A program made the translations under genes and the position numbers. 64,000 nucleotides of DNA from assembly GCA_002840435.1 (NCBI GenBank), contig PHAT01000004.1:186001-250000 (forward strand). The letters are read 5' to 3'. Each line of letters opens with the position of its first letter. Within the stretch, counting starts at the first letter, position 1. This stretch comes from Deltaproteobacteria bacterium HGW-Deltaproteobacteria-6. Lineage in GTDB: Bacteria; Desulfobacterota; Syntrophia; Syntrophales; Smithellaceae. Below the pieces are notes generated by a model. The model was not told the DNA's origin and made no database searches. It was given only the letters and a program-made list of their open reading frames with translations. Positions 21,797 through 31,195 of the stretch are shown here, piece by piece.

Positions 21797-24547
21797 TTAT
21801 TTTGACTTCTGACTTCTGACTTCTTTTTTTAACTTTTCCATCTCTTCCCGCAGTTCGGCCTCCAGCTTCTTGGCTGCGGTGATATTGGAGAAAGTGATCA
21901 CCACGCCGCCGATGACATCTTCCATGGTGCGGTAGGGCATGATGCGCACTGAAAACCAGCGGCCGTCCGCCGTAGTGATTTGCTTTTCCGAAAAAACCAG
22001 CGTCCTCAGCACCTCGCGGGCTTCTTCCGTCATCGTGGGATAAAGGAGGTCGCTTGTGATATCGGAGAGCGGCCGTCCCACATCGCCCGGAATCAGCTTG
22101 AAGAGTTTATCCGCCCCGGTGGTGAAGCGCCGGACGTGGAGGTCGTTGTCCAGAAAGATGGTGATGATTTCCGTGCTGTTGAGCAGATTCCTCATGTCAT
22201 TGTTCATCCTGGCGAGTTCATCCATTTTGGACTGCTGCTCGGCATTTACTGTTTGCAACTCCTCATTCATGGATTGCATTTCTTCCCGGGAGGTGGTCAG
22301 TTCTTCATTGGTGGATTGCAGCTCTTCGTTGGTGGATTGCAACTCCTCGTTGGCGGATTTGAGCTCTTCTTGCGAGGACTGCATTTCTTCTCGGGTTGTC
22401 TGAAGTTCTTCGCGCAGCAGCCTCAGTTCCTGCTCCATTTCCAAAAACCTGGCGGGCCCGGCAGGCGTCTTCTTTTCACCGGTCTTCACTTTCTTTTCCG
22501 CAGGCACCGCCACATCGTTAAAGACAACCATGACCATTCCCTTAAGCGCCTCCGGCTCTTCGATGGCCGAGACAGTTATATCGACGGTGTAGGGGGCGCT
22601 CAATTCACCAACGGTAAGATTACGGACGGTGACCACGCCTTTTTGCCGCAGCGCCTTCTGAAACGCATGGCCGAGTTCAAAACGGAGTCCAGTGCGTGCC
22701 ATAGCAAAAATGTTCCAGTTGGCCTTGCCGGCGGCTGGCTCCAGGTACTTGCCCGTCCGACCGCTGATATACAGAATATCCCCTTTGTTATTGACCAGTA
22801 CGGCAGGGGGGGAAAAGCGCTGCAGGAGCAACTGGTCGGCAAATGACTGGAGATTGTTTGGAGGCTTCGACATGTTTAACTCCTTGGGGATACCCGGTAG
22901 GATGTGAGCAAAAAAAGCCGGAAACATCGCCGGTTCGACGCTGTGCACCGATTCAATCCTGCGGAAAAGCCGTAACTTGATGTCTAACGGAACGAAAAGA
23001 TCGGTGAATGCATTGATGGTTTCCGAATTTCCCAGAAACAAAATGCCGCCCGTATTCAGGCTGTAGTGAAAGAGCGGCAGTAGCTTTTTCTGAAGCTCCG
23101 GCATCAAATAGATTAAAAGGTTGCGGCAGATCAGGATATCCAGCTTGGTAAAGGGCGGGTCCATGATGACATTCTGCGTGGCGAAGGTCACCATCTCCCG
23201 GATCTCCCTGGCGATCCGGTAGCCGCCCTCTTCTTTGACAAAAAACCGCTTCAGTCGCTCGGGCGTCACATCCGCAGCGATGCCCGCCGAATAGAGCCCC
23301 TGCCGGGCCTTGTCGATGGTGTCCCGGTCCAGGTCGGTGGCGAAGATATGCAGTTTGAAATCCTGTATGGACTTGACCTGTTCGGCAGCCTCCTTGAAGA
23401 CCATGGCCAGCGAATAGGCTTCCTCTCCGGTCGAACAGCCGGCCGACCAGGCTCGCAGCGCTTTTCCTGCCGGGTAGTCAGCCAGCAGCGCCGGGATGGC
23501 TTTTTGCTGCAGATATTTCCATGCCGCCTCGTCTCGAAAAAAGCTGGTCACGCCAATCAGAAGTTCCTTGAAGAGCAGTTCCACTTCCTGGGAATTCTCC
23601 TGCAGATAACGGACGTATGCCGCGATCCGGCCGATCTGGTGAATGCTCATACGCCGTTCGATCCGGCGGTAAACGGTGTTCTTTTTATACATGGAAAAAT
23701 CGTGGCGGGTCTTATTCCGAAGCAGAATCAGGACTTTTTCCAGGGCGCTTTGGTCTCTCTCTTCCAGAGATGAATCCGTTTTGGCGATGACCAGGGCATG
23801 CCTTAAGTAATCGATAATTTTTCCGGGCAAATCCTCCGCCGGGGCGACGATATCGGCAAGGCCGGCCGCAATGGCGCTTCGGGGCATGCTGTCGAACTTG
23901 GCCGAGGCAGGGTCCTGCACGAGCGCCAAGCCCGCCTTTTCCTTGATGGCGCGAAGTCCCATCGTGCCGTCCGAGCCCATGCCGGACAGGATAACACCAA
24001 TACTGTGCATCTGCCGGTCGCAGGCCAGCGAGCGCAAAAAGAAGTCAATCGGGAGGCGCAGACCGCGGGGGATCGAAGGTTCGAACAAATGCAGCACGCC
24101 GTGCAAAATGGACATGTCCTTGTTGGGGGGAATAACATAGACTGAGTTCGGCTTGACCCGCATCCGGTCCCTGACCTGAAAAACTTCCATCGAAGTGGCG
24201 CGCCCAAGAAGTTCGTGCATGATCCCTTTGTGGGTCGGGTCCAGATGCTGGACGATGACAAAGGCCATACCGCTGTCCTGCGGCACTTTCCGCAGAAACT
24301 GTTCGAGAGCCTCCAGGCCCCCGGCGGAGGCTCCGATGCCGACAATCGGAAAAGGGAGGTTTTCCTGTCCGGGAGGGGCGTCTTTCAGCTCACTGGAAAT
24401 TGTTTTCTTCGCTTTTTTATCCCTCACGGGGGGACTCAAACGAGCGGCAGAAGATACCTTCGCTGACTTTGTCGGGGCCGCGGGAGATTTATCCTGGTTT
24501 TGATCGCTGTTCACTGGCTTTGTTTTTTCATTCATTGCGGCATCCAT
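21797..24547 (-). CDS. CheB-CheR fusion protein with coiled coil and PAS domain
   Basis: The 916-residue protein has a disordered N-terminus (about 1-60). A CheB methylesterase domain follows (about 65-245), with the catalytic triad motifs GASAGG (Ser), QHLDP (His) and GMGSDGTMG (Asp). A CheR methyltransferase domain (about 275-520) has HDFSMYKKNTVYRRIERRM and WSAGCSTGEEAYSLAM, the SAM-binding loop. A PAS-like part comes next, then a long coiled coil of repeated EELQSTNEEL units (about 690-755) and a final PAS domain (about 765-885). There is no CheB receiver. Such CheBR-PAS proteins usually act outside classical chemotaxis, often upstream of kinases; no chemoreceptor is in the window. It lies 27 bp after the upstream activator gene. 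Confidence 0.95.
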   Translation of the reverse strand: MDAAMNEKTKPVNSDQNQDKSPAAPTKSAKVSSAARLSPPVRDKKAKKTISSELKDAPPGQENLPFPIVGIGASAGGLEALEQFLRKVPQDSGMAFVIVQHLDPTHKGIMHELLGRATSMEVFQVRDRMRVKPNSVYVIPPNKDMSILHGVLHLFEPSIPRGLRLPIDFFLRSLACDRQMHSIGVILSGMGSDGTMGLRAIKEKAGLALVQDPASAKFDSMPRSAIAAGLADIVAPAEDLPGKIIDYLRHALVIAKTDSSLEERDQSALEKVLILLRNKTRHDFSMYKKNTVYRRIERRMSIHQIGRIAAYVRYLQENSQEVELLFKELLIGVTSFFRDEAAWKYLQQKAIPALLADYPAGKALRAWSAGCSTGEEAYSLAMVFKEAAEQVKSIQDFKLHIFATDLDRDTIDKARQGLYSAGIAADVTPERLKRFFVKEEGGYRIAREIREMVTFATQNVIMDPPFTKLDILICRNLLIYLMPELQKKLLPLFHYSLNTGGILFLGNSETINAFTDLFVPLDIKLRLFRRIESVHSVEPAMFPAFFAHILPGIPKELNMSKPPNNLQSFADQLLLQRFSPPAVLVNNKGDILYISGRTGKYLEPAAGKANWNIFAMARTGLRFELGHAFQKALRQKGVVTVRNLTVGELSAPYTVDITVSAIEEPEALKGMVMVVFNDVAVPAEKKVKTGEKKTPAGPARFLEMEQELRLLREELQTTREEMQSSQEELKSANEELQSTNEELQSTNEELTTSREEMQSMNEELQTVNAEQQSKMDELARMNNDMRNLLNSTEIITIFLDNDLHVRRFTTGADKLFKLIPGDVGRPLSDITSDLLYPTMTEEAREVLRTLVFSEKQITTADGRWFSVRIMPYRTMEDVIGGVVITFSNITAAKKLEAELREEMEKLKKEVRSQKSK

Positions 24548-24574
24548 ACCATAATTGCCTTAAACAGGCTACTC

Positions 24575-26203
24575 TCATTCGGTTGTCTCCGGCCTTGCAA
24601 TTCCGATCTTATGCATCCGTGCCCTGAGCGTACTCGCGTGAAGGCCCAGGATCGCGGCGGCACCGTCGTGGCCCTCAATGCGCCACCCCGTCTCTTCAAG
24701 GATCTTCATGATCTGGTTTCTTTCCGTCTCTTCCAGAGTTCTGACGGCGGATGAAATTTGCGGAGATGAAATCTTCAGCTTATCGACCAGCTGCAAAACA
24801 GGTCCGGGGCTTAAGATGACGGCCCGCTCAATAATACTTTCCAGCTCGCGAACGTTGCCGGGCCATGGATAATCCTGCAGAATCTTCATCGTTTCCTTGG
24901 AGATCGACGTGATCTGCTTGCCCAGTTTTCTGGAAAACCGTTCGATGAATGACTGGACCATCAGCGGGATATCATCTTTGCGCTGCCTGAGGGGCGGCAC
25001 CGTGATGGGGAAAACGTTAAGCCGGTAGAAAAGGTCCTGCCTGAACCGGCCCCGGCGGACTTCTTCATCAAGATCCCGGTTAGTCGTCGCCACGATCCGC
25101 ACGTCAATTTTGATCGTCTGGGACGAACCCAGTCGCTCAAACTCGTGATGCTGGATAACCCGGAGCAGCTTGGCCTGCAACTCCAGCGGCAGTTCCCCGA
25201 TCTCGTCCAAACAAAGGGTGGAACCATTGGCGACCTCGAACCGGCCGATCCGCCGGCTGTCGGCCCCGGTAAAGGCGCCCTTCTCGCGGCCGAACAATTC
25301 ACTTTCCATGAGGTTGGCCGGAAGCGCCGCACAATTGACCGTAAACAACAGCCGTTCCTTACGGGGACTCATGCTATGGATGGCGGCGGCAATCAACTCT
25401 TTTCCCGTACCGGTTTCCCCGAGAATAAGGATCGTTGCATTGGTCGGAGCCACCTGCTCGGCCCGGTAAAGAACATACTTGAGGCCGTCGCTTTGCCCGA
25501 TAATATTTTCATATTGATGTTTCATTTTGCTCTCGTGACGGAAGTAAATATTCTCGACCTCGAGCTGTTCTTTCATGGCTTGAATTTCGGAGAGAGCCGT
25601 CCGCAGTTCGGCCGTCCGTTCAGCAACCTGCGATTCGAGTTTATCATGGGCTTTTTGCAGGGCCTCCTCCTCTACCCGTATCGATTCATTACGCTTTTGC
25701 TCCGTCAGATCGGTCACCACCATGCACGTCGCGACTTGCCCGTCGGTATGCCCGAGCGTGCTGATGGATAACAAAACTGGCGTTGCATTGTTGTCTCCGG
25801 TCTTTAAGGCCAGTTCCAGCTTGCTGCTTTTCTTTAAGCCCTGCTCAAAAAGGTTTTTGAACAACGGAAGATCGGTTGATGAAAATAATTGATAGATTGA
25901 AGATCCCATTATATCGTCGAGAGATCCCCGGACAATGTCCGCAAAACGCCGGTTACAGAAAAGAATCGTGCCGTCGCTGGCCAGAGTGACAGCCCCCTCG
26001 TTCATGGCTTCAACCATGAGCCTGTACGGATGATCGGCGCCCGACAGCGTAAAGACGCGGTCACCTTCCGCTGTTTTGACAACCAGACCATCCGCACCAC
26101 CGCTCAGAATAGCGCGCAGCGTTTCTTCGGCTTCAATCATCCGTGGTGTGATTTCCTGCAAATTGTCCAGAAGCTGCCGGCGGGTTTTGTGTGAATTGTT
26201 CAT
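24575..26203 (-). CDS. PAS sigma-54-dependent transcriptional activator
   Basis: The 542-residue protein has an N-terminal sensory module (about 20-170) with [20 protein letters not shown] and a PAS fold ([20 protein letters not shown]). The adjacent histidine kinase shares this module almost word for word. A coiled linker leads to a sigma-54 AAA+ domain with GETGTGKE (262-269), GAFTGA (about 309-314) and LCLDEIGEL, and to a Fis-type helix-turn-helix ([16 protein letters not shown]). The AAA+ and DNA-binding parts are close paralogues of the activator at 19615, so the two may bind related sites. It has no receiver domain. Confidence 0.95.
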   Translation of the reverse strand: MNNSHKTRRQLLDNLQEITPRMIEAEETLRAILSGGADGLVVKTAEGDRVFTLSGADHPYRLMVEAMNEGAVTLASDGTILFCNRRFADIVRGSLDDIMGSSIYQLFSSTDLPLFKNLFEQGLKKSSKLELALKTGDNNATPVLLSISTLGHTDGQVATCMVVTDLTEQKRNESIRVEEEALQKAHDKLESQVAERTAELRTALSEIQAMKEQLEVENIYFRHESKMKHQYENIIGQSDGLKYVLYRAEQVAPTNATILILGETGTGKELIAAAIHSMSPRKERLLFTVNCAALPANLMESELFGREKGAFTGADSRRIGRFEVANGSTLCLDEIGELPLELQAKLLRVIQHHEFERLGSSQTIKIDVRIVATTNRDLDEEVRRGRFRQDLFYRLNVFPITVPPLRQRKDDIPLMVQSFIERFSRKLGKQITSISKETMKILQDYPWPGNVRELESIIERAVILSPGPVLQLVDKLKISSPQISSAVRTLEETERNQIMKILEETGWRIEGHDGAAAILGLHASTLRARMHKIGIARPETTE

Positions 26204-26247
26204 GGATCAGTTCTCATTTCAATAGAAGATAGAATCCGGAATTTTTT

Positions 26248-28095
26248 TTATTCTGTCTTCTGTCTTCTGTCTCCTGCCCTCTGCCTTCCGCCTCGCGCCT
26301 CTTGTCTTCTGACCCCTGTCTCCTGACGCCTGTCATCCGGGTTCTGCCTTCTGTCTTGCGCTCCATACAAGAGGTCGGCCTTCCGGATTGCCGGAAGCGT
26401 AAAATAAAATGAGGCCCCTTGGTCCAGCATACTCTCCGCCCACACGCGGCCGCCATGTCTGTGGATGATGCGCGAGACGATGGACAAACCAATGCCTGTC
26501 CCCTCAAACTCTTCTTCAGTATGCAAACGCTGGAAAACGCCGAAGAGTTTGTCGGCATAGTGCATATCGAAGCCCGCGCCGTTGTCTTTGACGCAGAAGA
26601 CAACCATGTTGCCGTCGGGACGGCAGGTCATTTCAATCACAGCCGGCATCCTGTGCCTTGAAAATTTGACGGCGTTCGAAAGAAGATTCGTAATGACATG
26701 ACTAAGGAGGGAGGGATCAGCTGAGACGGGGAGTAAATTATTTATTTTCATCACGGGTTGCCGACCTTTGGCGTCATTTACTATATCCGGCAAAATCTTC
26801 TGGATAAGAACCTGCATGTCGACTTCCGTCATTTTCAATGCCACGCGGCCAATCCGGGAAAAAGCCAGCAGATCATCAATGAGCTGCCCCATTTTTTTCG
26901 CATTCGTTCTGATGATCTTTAACCTTTGCAGACCGTCTGCGTCGAGCCGGCCTGCGTATTTCTGTTCCAGCATGCGGGAAAAACCGTCGATTGCCCGCAG
27001 CGGAGCCCGGAGGTCGTGTGAGACACTGTAACTGAAGCTTTCCAGCTCCTGGTTGGCGGCCGCCAGTTCGGCGGCTTTCTCTTCCAGCGCCTGCGTAGCC
27101 TGGGCATATTCCGTCACATCGATGAATGCACCGATCGCGCCGGTCGGTTCATTTTTTTCATCCTGCAGCGGAACGATGTTTCCGACGAGGTAGCGCACCG
27201 CACCGTTGTCGAAGACGAAACTCAAAGAATAATCCAGAAGCGGCTCGCCGGACAAAGCGACTCTTTGCATCGGCATATCTTTTACCTCCAACGGCAAACC
27301 GTCTTTGAAGACGCGGCAGTGCCGAAGAAGATCTTCAGGATGAGCGGTTATGGAAAGATCGGTCGGTTCTTCAAGATGCAGAAATTGATAGGCGGTACGA
27401 TTAGCGCTGATTTCCCGGCAGCGCCGGTCCTGTGTCATCCAGACAATGGCTGGTGTAGCGTCAAGAAGCCCCTGTACCTGCAGGGCATGCATCTGCGCGT
27501 GCGCCTCGCTCATCCGAAGCTCATGGGTTCTTTCTACAACCCGAAGCTCCATTTCACAAAGGGACTCTTCCAAAGCCTGCTGTGCATTCTGCAGCTCCGA
27601 AACATCGGTCACCAGCAGGCATGTCGAAACTGCGGTTTTACTGTGCAGATCGCTTTTAGAAAGAAAAACCGGCCGGAACGTTCCGTCGGCAACCGCAAGT
27701 GAAAAATCCTTTCTGCCGTCCTTTGCCGTCTGCCGGATAAACTCCTCAAACAACGTTTTATCCGCCGGGTTAATGAAACGGTAGATGGAAGTTCCCATTA
27801 TCTTTTCCAGAGGCGTTATGGTCATATCGGCAAAACGTTGATTACAGAATAAGATTGTGCCTGCTGCATCCAGAATAAGGGCCCCTTCGTTCATGGCTTC
27901 GACCATGATCCGGTAAGGATGATCGGCGCCCGACAGCGTAAAGACGCGGTCGCCTTCCGGAGTTTTGACAACCAGACCATCCACCTCGCCACTCAAAATG
28001 GCGCGGAGCGTTTCCTCGGATTCCTCCAGCCGACAGGTAAGTGACTGCAGATCGGCTAACAGTTGCTCGCGGGTTTTCTCCTTTTTTTTATTCAT
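26248..28095 (-). CDS. PAS-PAS histidine kinase
   Basis: The 615-residue protein has the same N-terminal module as the activator next to it (about 25-180). A second PAS domain (about 205-335), a HisKA domain with the phospho-acceptor motif SYSVSHDLRAPLRAIDGFSR (His at about 361) and an HATPase domain (about 450-570, with VKDNGAGFDM and FEGTGIGLSIVSRII) follow. No KaiB-like sensor domain of the SasA type is present. The last 35 residues (RRQNPDDRRQETGVRRQEAR and on) come from the degenerate CTTCTG repeat read in frame, so the repeat has invaded the gene end. A partner response regulator is not adjacent; the receiver protein at 32064 is a candidate. Confidence 0.95.
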   Translation of the reverse strand: MNKKKEKTREQLLADLQSLTCRLEESEETLRAILSGEVDGLVVKTPEGDRVFTLSGADHPYRIMVEAMNEGALILDAAGTILFCNQRFADMTITPLEKIMGTSIYRFINPADKTLFEEFIRQTAKDGRKDFSLAVADGTFRPVFLSKSDLHSKTAVSTCLLVTDVSELQNAQQALEESLCEMELRVVERTHELRMSEAHAQMHALQVQGLLDATPAIVWMTQDRRCREISANRTAYQFLHLEEPTDLSITAHPEDLLRHCRVFKDGLPLEVKDMPMQRVALSGEPLLDYSLSFVFDNGAVRYLVGNIVPLQDEKNEPTGAIGAFIDVTEYAQATQALEEKAAELAAANQELESFSYSVSHDLRAPLRAIDGFSRMLEQKYAGRLDADGLQRLKIIRTNAKKMGQLIDDLLAFSRIGRVALKMTEVDMQVLIQKILPDIVNDAKGRQPVMKINNLLPVSADPSLLSHVITNLLSNAVKFSRHRMPAVIEMTCRPDGNMVVFCVKDNGAGFDMHYADKLFGVFQRLHTEEEFEGTGIGLSIVSRIIHRHGGRVWAESMLDQGASFYFTLPAIRKADLLYGAQDRRQNPDDRRQETGVRRQEARGGRQRAGDRRQKTE

Positions 28096-28155
28096 TGATC
28101 AGCTCTCTCCAGTAGAAGACAGACTACAGAAGATGAAGATTATTTATTCTGCCTT

Positions 28156-28210
28156 CTGCACCGGCATGCGCCGGTCTCCGCGCTTTGCGCTTCGCTTCTA
28201 TCTTGTGTCT
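28156..28210. repeat. 55-bp direct repeat, copy 1 (after first kaiB in sequence order)
   Basis: This copy matches 28894-28948 at about 51 of 55 positions. It includes the perfect hairpin ACCGGC-GCAT-GCCGGT and the small hairpin GCGC-AAA-GCGC when read on the minus strand. It begins downstream of, and overlaps, the 3' end of the kaiB gene at 28198, giving that protein its final residues. Confidence 0.8.
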
Positions 28211-28557
28211 TCTGCCTTCTTTGTTTTTAAATCAATGCCGACAAGAAACTTTTCCGTATCCGACATGTCGCCAATGAGCTTCCGAAGCGGCAGGGGAAGC
28301 TGCTTGATAAGCGTTGGAGTGGCGATAATCTGCTCCCCTGCGGCCAGTTTGGGCTGCTGGTAAATGTCGATCACCTTGAGTTCATAGGCGCCTTTCAGGT
28401 ATTGTTCACAGAGTGTCCGGACATTGGCGATGGCCCGGGTTGACTTTGGAGTCATCCCCGTAACGTACAGCCGGAGCAAATGCTTTTCTGTTTTCCGCTT
28501 CGCTGCTGCCTTTTCGAATTCTTCAGTAGTATTTTTTTTTACTTTTTTACGATCCAT
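28198..28557 (-). CDS. kaiB: KaiB domain protein
   Basis: The 119-residue protein has a charged N-terminal extension (about 1-25). A KaiB domain follows (about 26-108): LLRLYVTGMTPKSTRAIANV, then ELKVIDIYQQPKLAAGEQII, ATPTLIKQLPLPLRKLIGDM and FLVGIDL. The thioredoxin-like KaiB family binds KaiC and, in cyanobacteria, switches fold during the clock cycle. Outside cyanobacteria, KaiB-KaiC pairs are linked to stress resistance (for example in Legionella). It is one of two kaiB genes in this locus; a gap of about 395 bp separates them. The last residues are encoded by the 55-bp repeat. Confidence 0.9.
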   Translation of the reverse strand: MDRKKVKKNTTEEFEKAAAKRKTEKHLLRLYVTGMTPKSTRAIANVRTLCEQYLKGAYELKVIDIYQQPKLAAGEQIIATPTLIKQLPLPLRKLIGDMSDTEKFLVGIDLKTKKAEDTR

Positions 28558-28952
28558 GCCAACTCCTTAATGCAGAATTCAGAAGCCAGAATACAGAATC
28601 CAGAATTCCGTCTCCGCCTTCTATCTCCTATTGCCCACCTTCTATCTTCTATTCTCTATCTCCTGCCTTCTTTGTTTGCGGAATTCCGAACAACTTGCGA
28701 ATAGGAGTCCAATAAACTGCTCGCTTCAATCAACTGCCGTATTAACTGTCTCCTAAAAAACTTCATTGAACGATTCCCCTCTTTTACTTGTGCCCTTCAG
28801 GGTATAAAGAGGGGGTAGGGGAGATTTTAAGGAATTACATTGCTTGAAAAATCCCGCTTAATCCCCTTTAGAAAAGGGGAAAACTTCTGTCTCCTGCACC
28901 GGCATGCGCCGGTCCCCGCGCTTTGCGCTGTGCTTCTATCTTCTGTCTCTTC
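28558..28952. repeat. repeat-filled gap between the two kaiB genes
   Basis: The gap holds CAGAAT/TTCTGT-type words (28567-28680), an imperfect hairpin CCCCTCTTT...AAAGAGGGG (about 28777-28816), a second hairpin CCCCTTT-AG-AAAAGGGG (about 28863-28880) and copy 2 of the 55-bp repeat (28894-28948). No gene was seen. It could weaken transcription or separate the expression of the two kaiB genes. Confidence 0.6.
28894..28948. repeat. 55-bp direct repeat, copy 2 (after the kaiB next to kaiC)
   Basis: This is the second copy of the repeat described at 28156, with the same two hairpins. It starts just beyond the stop codon of the kaiB gene at 28953. Each kaiB gene is therefore followed by one copy. 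Confidence 0.8.
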
Positions 28953-29279
28953 TCACACCACTCGTATATCCAGCCCCACCAGCACGCGTTCCGTGTTCGC
29001 CAGATCGCCGATAATCTTTTTTATCGGTTCAGGAAGCCTCCGGACCAGCGTCGGCAGGGCAATAATCTGGTCGCCTTTGGCCAGTTGGGGATTTTTTATC
29101 AGGTCGATCACTTCAATCCGGTATTTTCCCGCAAGGTGCTCGTCGCAGATCATCTTTAAGTTGGCAAAGGCCGTAATCGATTTTTGGGTCTGACCGGCTA
29201 CATATAACCTTAGATTCCAGATTTCTTCCGTTGCGTCAGTCTTTGCGTTCTTCCTCTTTACTGTTGAAACCGTTTTCAT
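28953..29279 (-). CDS. kaiB: KaiB domain protein
   Basis: The 108-residue product has a short basic N-terminus and a KaiB domain (about 21-108): [60 protein letters not shown] and the ending [11 protein letters not shown]. The start codon lies one base after the kaiC stop, so the pair is tightly co-translated. It shares about half of its residues with the second KaiB, pointing to an old duplication. It likely binds the KaiC encoded upstream. Confidence 0.93.
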   Translation of the reverse strand: MKTVSTVKRKNAKTDATEEIWNLRLYVAGQTQKSITAFANLKMICDEHLAGKYRIEVIDLIKNPQLAKGDQIIALPTLVRRLPEPIKKIIGDLANTERVLVGLDIRVV

Positions 29280-29280
29280 C

Positions 29281-31026
29281 TCACTTTCCCTTCCTGTTCT
29301 TTTTAGAACCAGGCATCCGCTGATTTAAAGCTTTCCCCCTGCGCAGATGCGCCATTCTTAAACGGTCATCTGCCAATATAGCTTGCCTTATTTGCTCTTC
29401 CTGGGCCATCAGCTGCACCTCCTGAGTTTCCACATCAAACTCGGCGCGCAGCGCTGCGATCTTTGTTTCCAGGGCATTTCTCTTGCGCTCCTGCTCGCGG
29501 AGTCTGCGCTGGGCCTCACGTTGTGCCATAAGCTCATTGGCTTTTTCGGAGGCTTCCTGGACGGCTCGTGCGCTGCCGGTTAATACATCGCCCGCGCCGG
29601 TGTAAATGTCGATGAGGTCGATGCCCCGGTCCGTGAGCAGGAACTCCTGAATCTGGTTGGAGTGGGCCATGCCGCGGGACTTCAAAATGTAAAGACCCCG
29701 GTTGCGTTCCCCCTTGAGTTCAATATCCCGCAGCAGCAGCCAAGTATCGATCAAAGATGATATCTCCTCGTTGGTGTGCTCCAGGCTGCCTCCAAAATGG
29801 GTAAGGTCCGTGAGAAATGTTGTGATCTGTTTGAGTTTCAAATAATCGATCAGGCGGGTTAAAATAGATTTGACTTCGGATGCTGTTCCCGCGGCGCTCA
29901 GGTTGCTGATCGGATCGATGATGAATACCCTGGGTTTGAACTCATTAATCACTTTATGAAAAGTAACAAGATGCATTTCCAGGCCGTAAAGCGAAGGCCT
30001 CGCGGAATGGAATTTGAGCAGACCCTTCCTGACCCATTGAGCCAGATCAATGCCGATGGAAGCCATGTTCCGGATAATCTGGCTGGGCGATTCCTCAAAG
30101 GCGAAATAAAGGCAGCGCTCGCCCCGCCGGCAGGCGGCGTCGGCAAAGGTCGCCGACAAACTTGTTTTGCCGGTGCCCGCCGTACCGGAGGCGAGAATGG
30201 TGCTGCCCCGGTAAAACCCTTTCCCGTCAAGCATGGCATCCAGCCTGGGGACGCCCGTGGAAACGCGCCCGGAGGAAACGGCGTAGTCAAGTCCCAGGGA
30301 TGTGATGGGCAAAATAGAGAAGCCACCCTCGTCAATCAGGAACGGGTACTCGTCGGCGCCGTGGGATGAGCCGCGGTACTTGACAATACGCAGGCGGCGG
30401 GTGGAAATCTGCTCGTCGATACGGAAATCCAGCAGGATCACGCAATCGGCCACATATTCTTCAAGCCCGTAACGGGTAAGCATTTTCTCGCCGCTTTCCC
30501 CCGTAACAACGGCCGTCACCCCTCGTTCTTTCAACCAGTGAAAAAGGCGGCGAAGCTCCGCCCGGATGATGGCGGCATTGGACAACCCGGAGAAAAGCGC
30601 TTCGATGGTATCCAGAACAACCCGTTTGGCTCCGACAGAATCAATGGCACTGCCCAGACGGATGAACAATCCTTCCAGGTCGTACTCGCCTGTTTCCTCT
30701 ATCTCGCTGCGCTCGATGTAAACGTGATCCGTGGCGATGAGACCGCGTGAAACCATCAAAGGGAGATCAAAGCCCAGAGAGATGAAATTTTTCGCGAGAT
30801 CCTCGGGGGTCTCTTCAAAGGTCATGAAGACGCCGGGTTCTCCGTAATCCAGGGCGCCCCGCATGAGAAATTCCATGGCGAATAGTGTTTTACCGCACCC
30901 CGCGGATCCGCAAATCAGGGTTGGCCTGCCTTTGGGAAGCCCTCCCTTCGTGATCTCATCGAGCCCCTTGATGCCCGTCGGGCATTTTTCAAGAACAACA
31001 ACATCAGCATGCTTCTTCTTAGCCAT
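29281..31026 (-). CDS. kaiC: KaiC-like double RecA ATPase
   Basis: The 581-residue protein starts at ATG 31026 after GGGAGATAACC. The first RecA-like domain (about 15-245) has Walker A GSAGCGKT (40-47) and the catalytic Glu pair E71-E72. The second (about 255-485) has Walker A GTAGTGKT (281-288) and E311-E312. The autophosphorylation segment aligning with cyanobacterial S431-T432 reads EISSLIDT, so Ser423-Ser424 replace Ser-Thr. The C-terminus is not the KaiA-binding tail but a charged coiled coil (about 487-565) and a basic end. KaiA is not encoded nearby. It likely cycles phosphorylation or ATP state and signals through the KaiB proteins, kinase or activators of the locus. Confidence 0.95.
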   Translation of the reverse strand: MAKKKHADVVVLEKCPTGIKGLDEITKGGLPKGRPTLICGSAGCGKTLFAMEFLMRGALDYGEPGVFMTFEETPEDLAKNFISLGFDLPLMVSRGLIATDHVYIERSEIEETGEYDLEGLFIRLGSAIDSVGAKRVVLDTIEALFSGLSNAAIIRAELRRLFHWLKERGVTAVVTGESGEKMLTRYGLEEYVADCVILLDFRIDEQISTRRLRIVKYRGSSHGADEYPFLIDEGGFSILPITSLGLDYAVSSGRVSTGVPRLDAMLDGKGFYRGSTILASGTAGTGKTSLSATFADAACRRGERCLYFAFEESPSQIIRNMASIGIDLAQWVRKGLLKFHSARPSLYGLEMHLVTFHKVINEFKPRVFIIDPISNLSAAGTASEVKSILTRLIDYLKLKQITTFLTDLTHFGGSLEHTNEEISSLIDTWLLLRDIELKGERNRGLYILKSRGMAHSNQIQEFLLTDRGIDLIDIYTGAGDVLTGSARAVQEASEKANELMAQREAQRRLREQERKRNALETKIAALRAEFDVETQEVQLMAQEEQIRQAILADDRLRMAHLRRGKALNQRMPGSKKNRKGK

Positions 31027-31181
31027 GGTTATCTCCCGGAATATTTACACTCATTAAAAAGCGGAACACTTTCCAACAGCGCAAATCAGGTTGAAGTGAA
31101 TTAATACTTAACAGAATAAAAGACTATGAGGCCGCTTGCTTCGGTGCATTAAATCATCATCGGTAGAGCGGTGGTATGGAA

Positions 31182-31195
31182 AAATGACGTCATTT
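31182..31195. promoter_or_regulatory. 14-bp perfect palindrome upstream of kaiC
   Basis: AAATGACGTCATTT is fully self-complementary and lies 155 bp upstream of the kaiC start codon. A dimeric regulator could bind here. It does not resemble the regulon palindromes. Confidence 0.4.

Noticed and set aside
21980-22846. Long plus-strand frame opposite the CheB-CheR gene
   Set aside because: It is antisense to a clearly conserved protein and has no family features; it is a shadow of the repetitive coiled-coil coding sequence.
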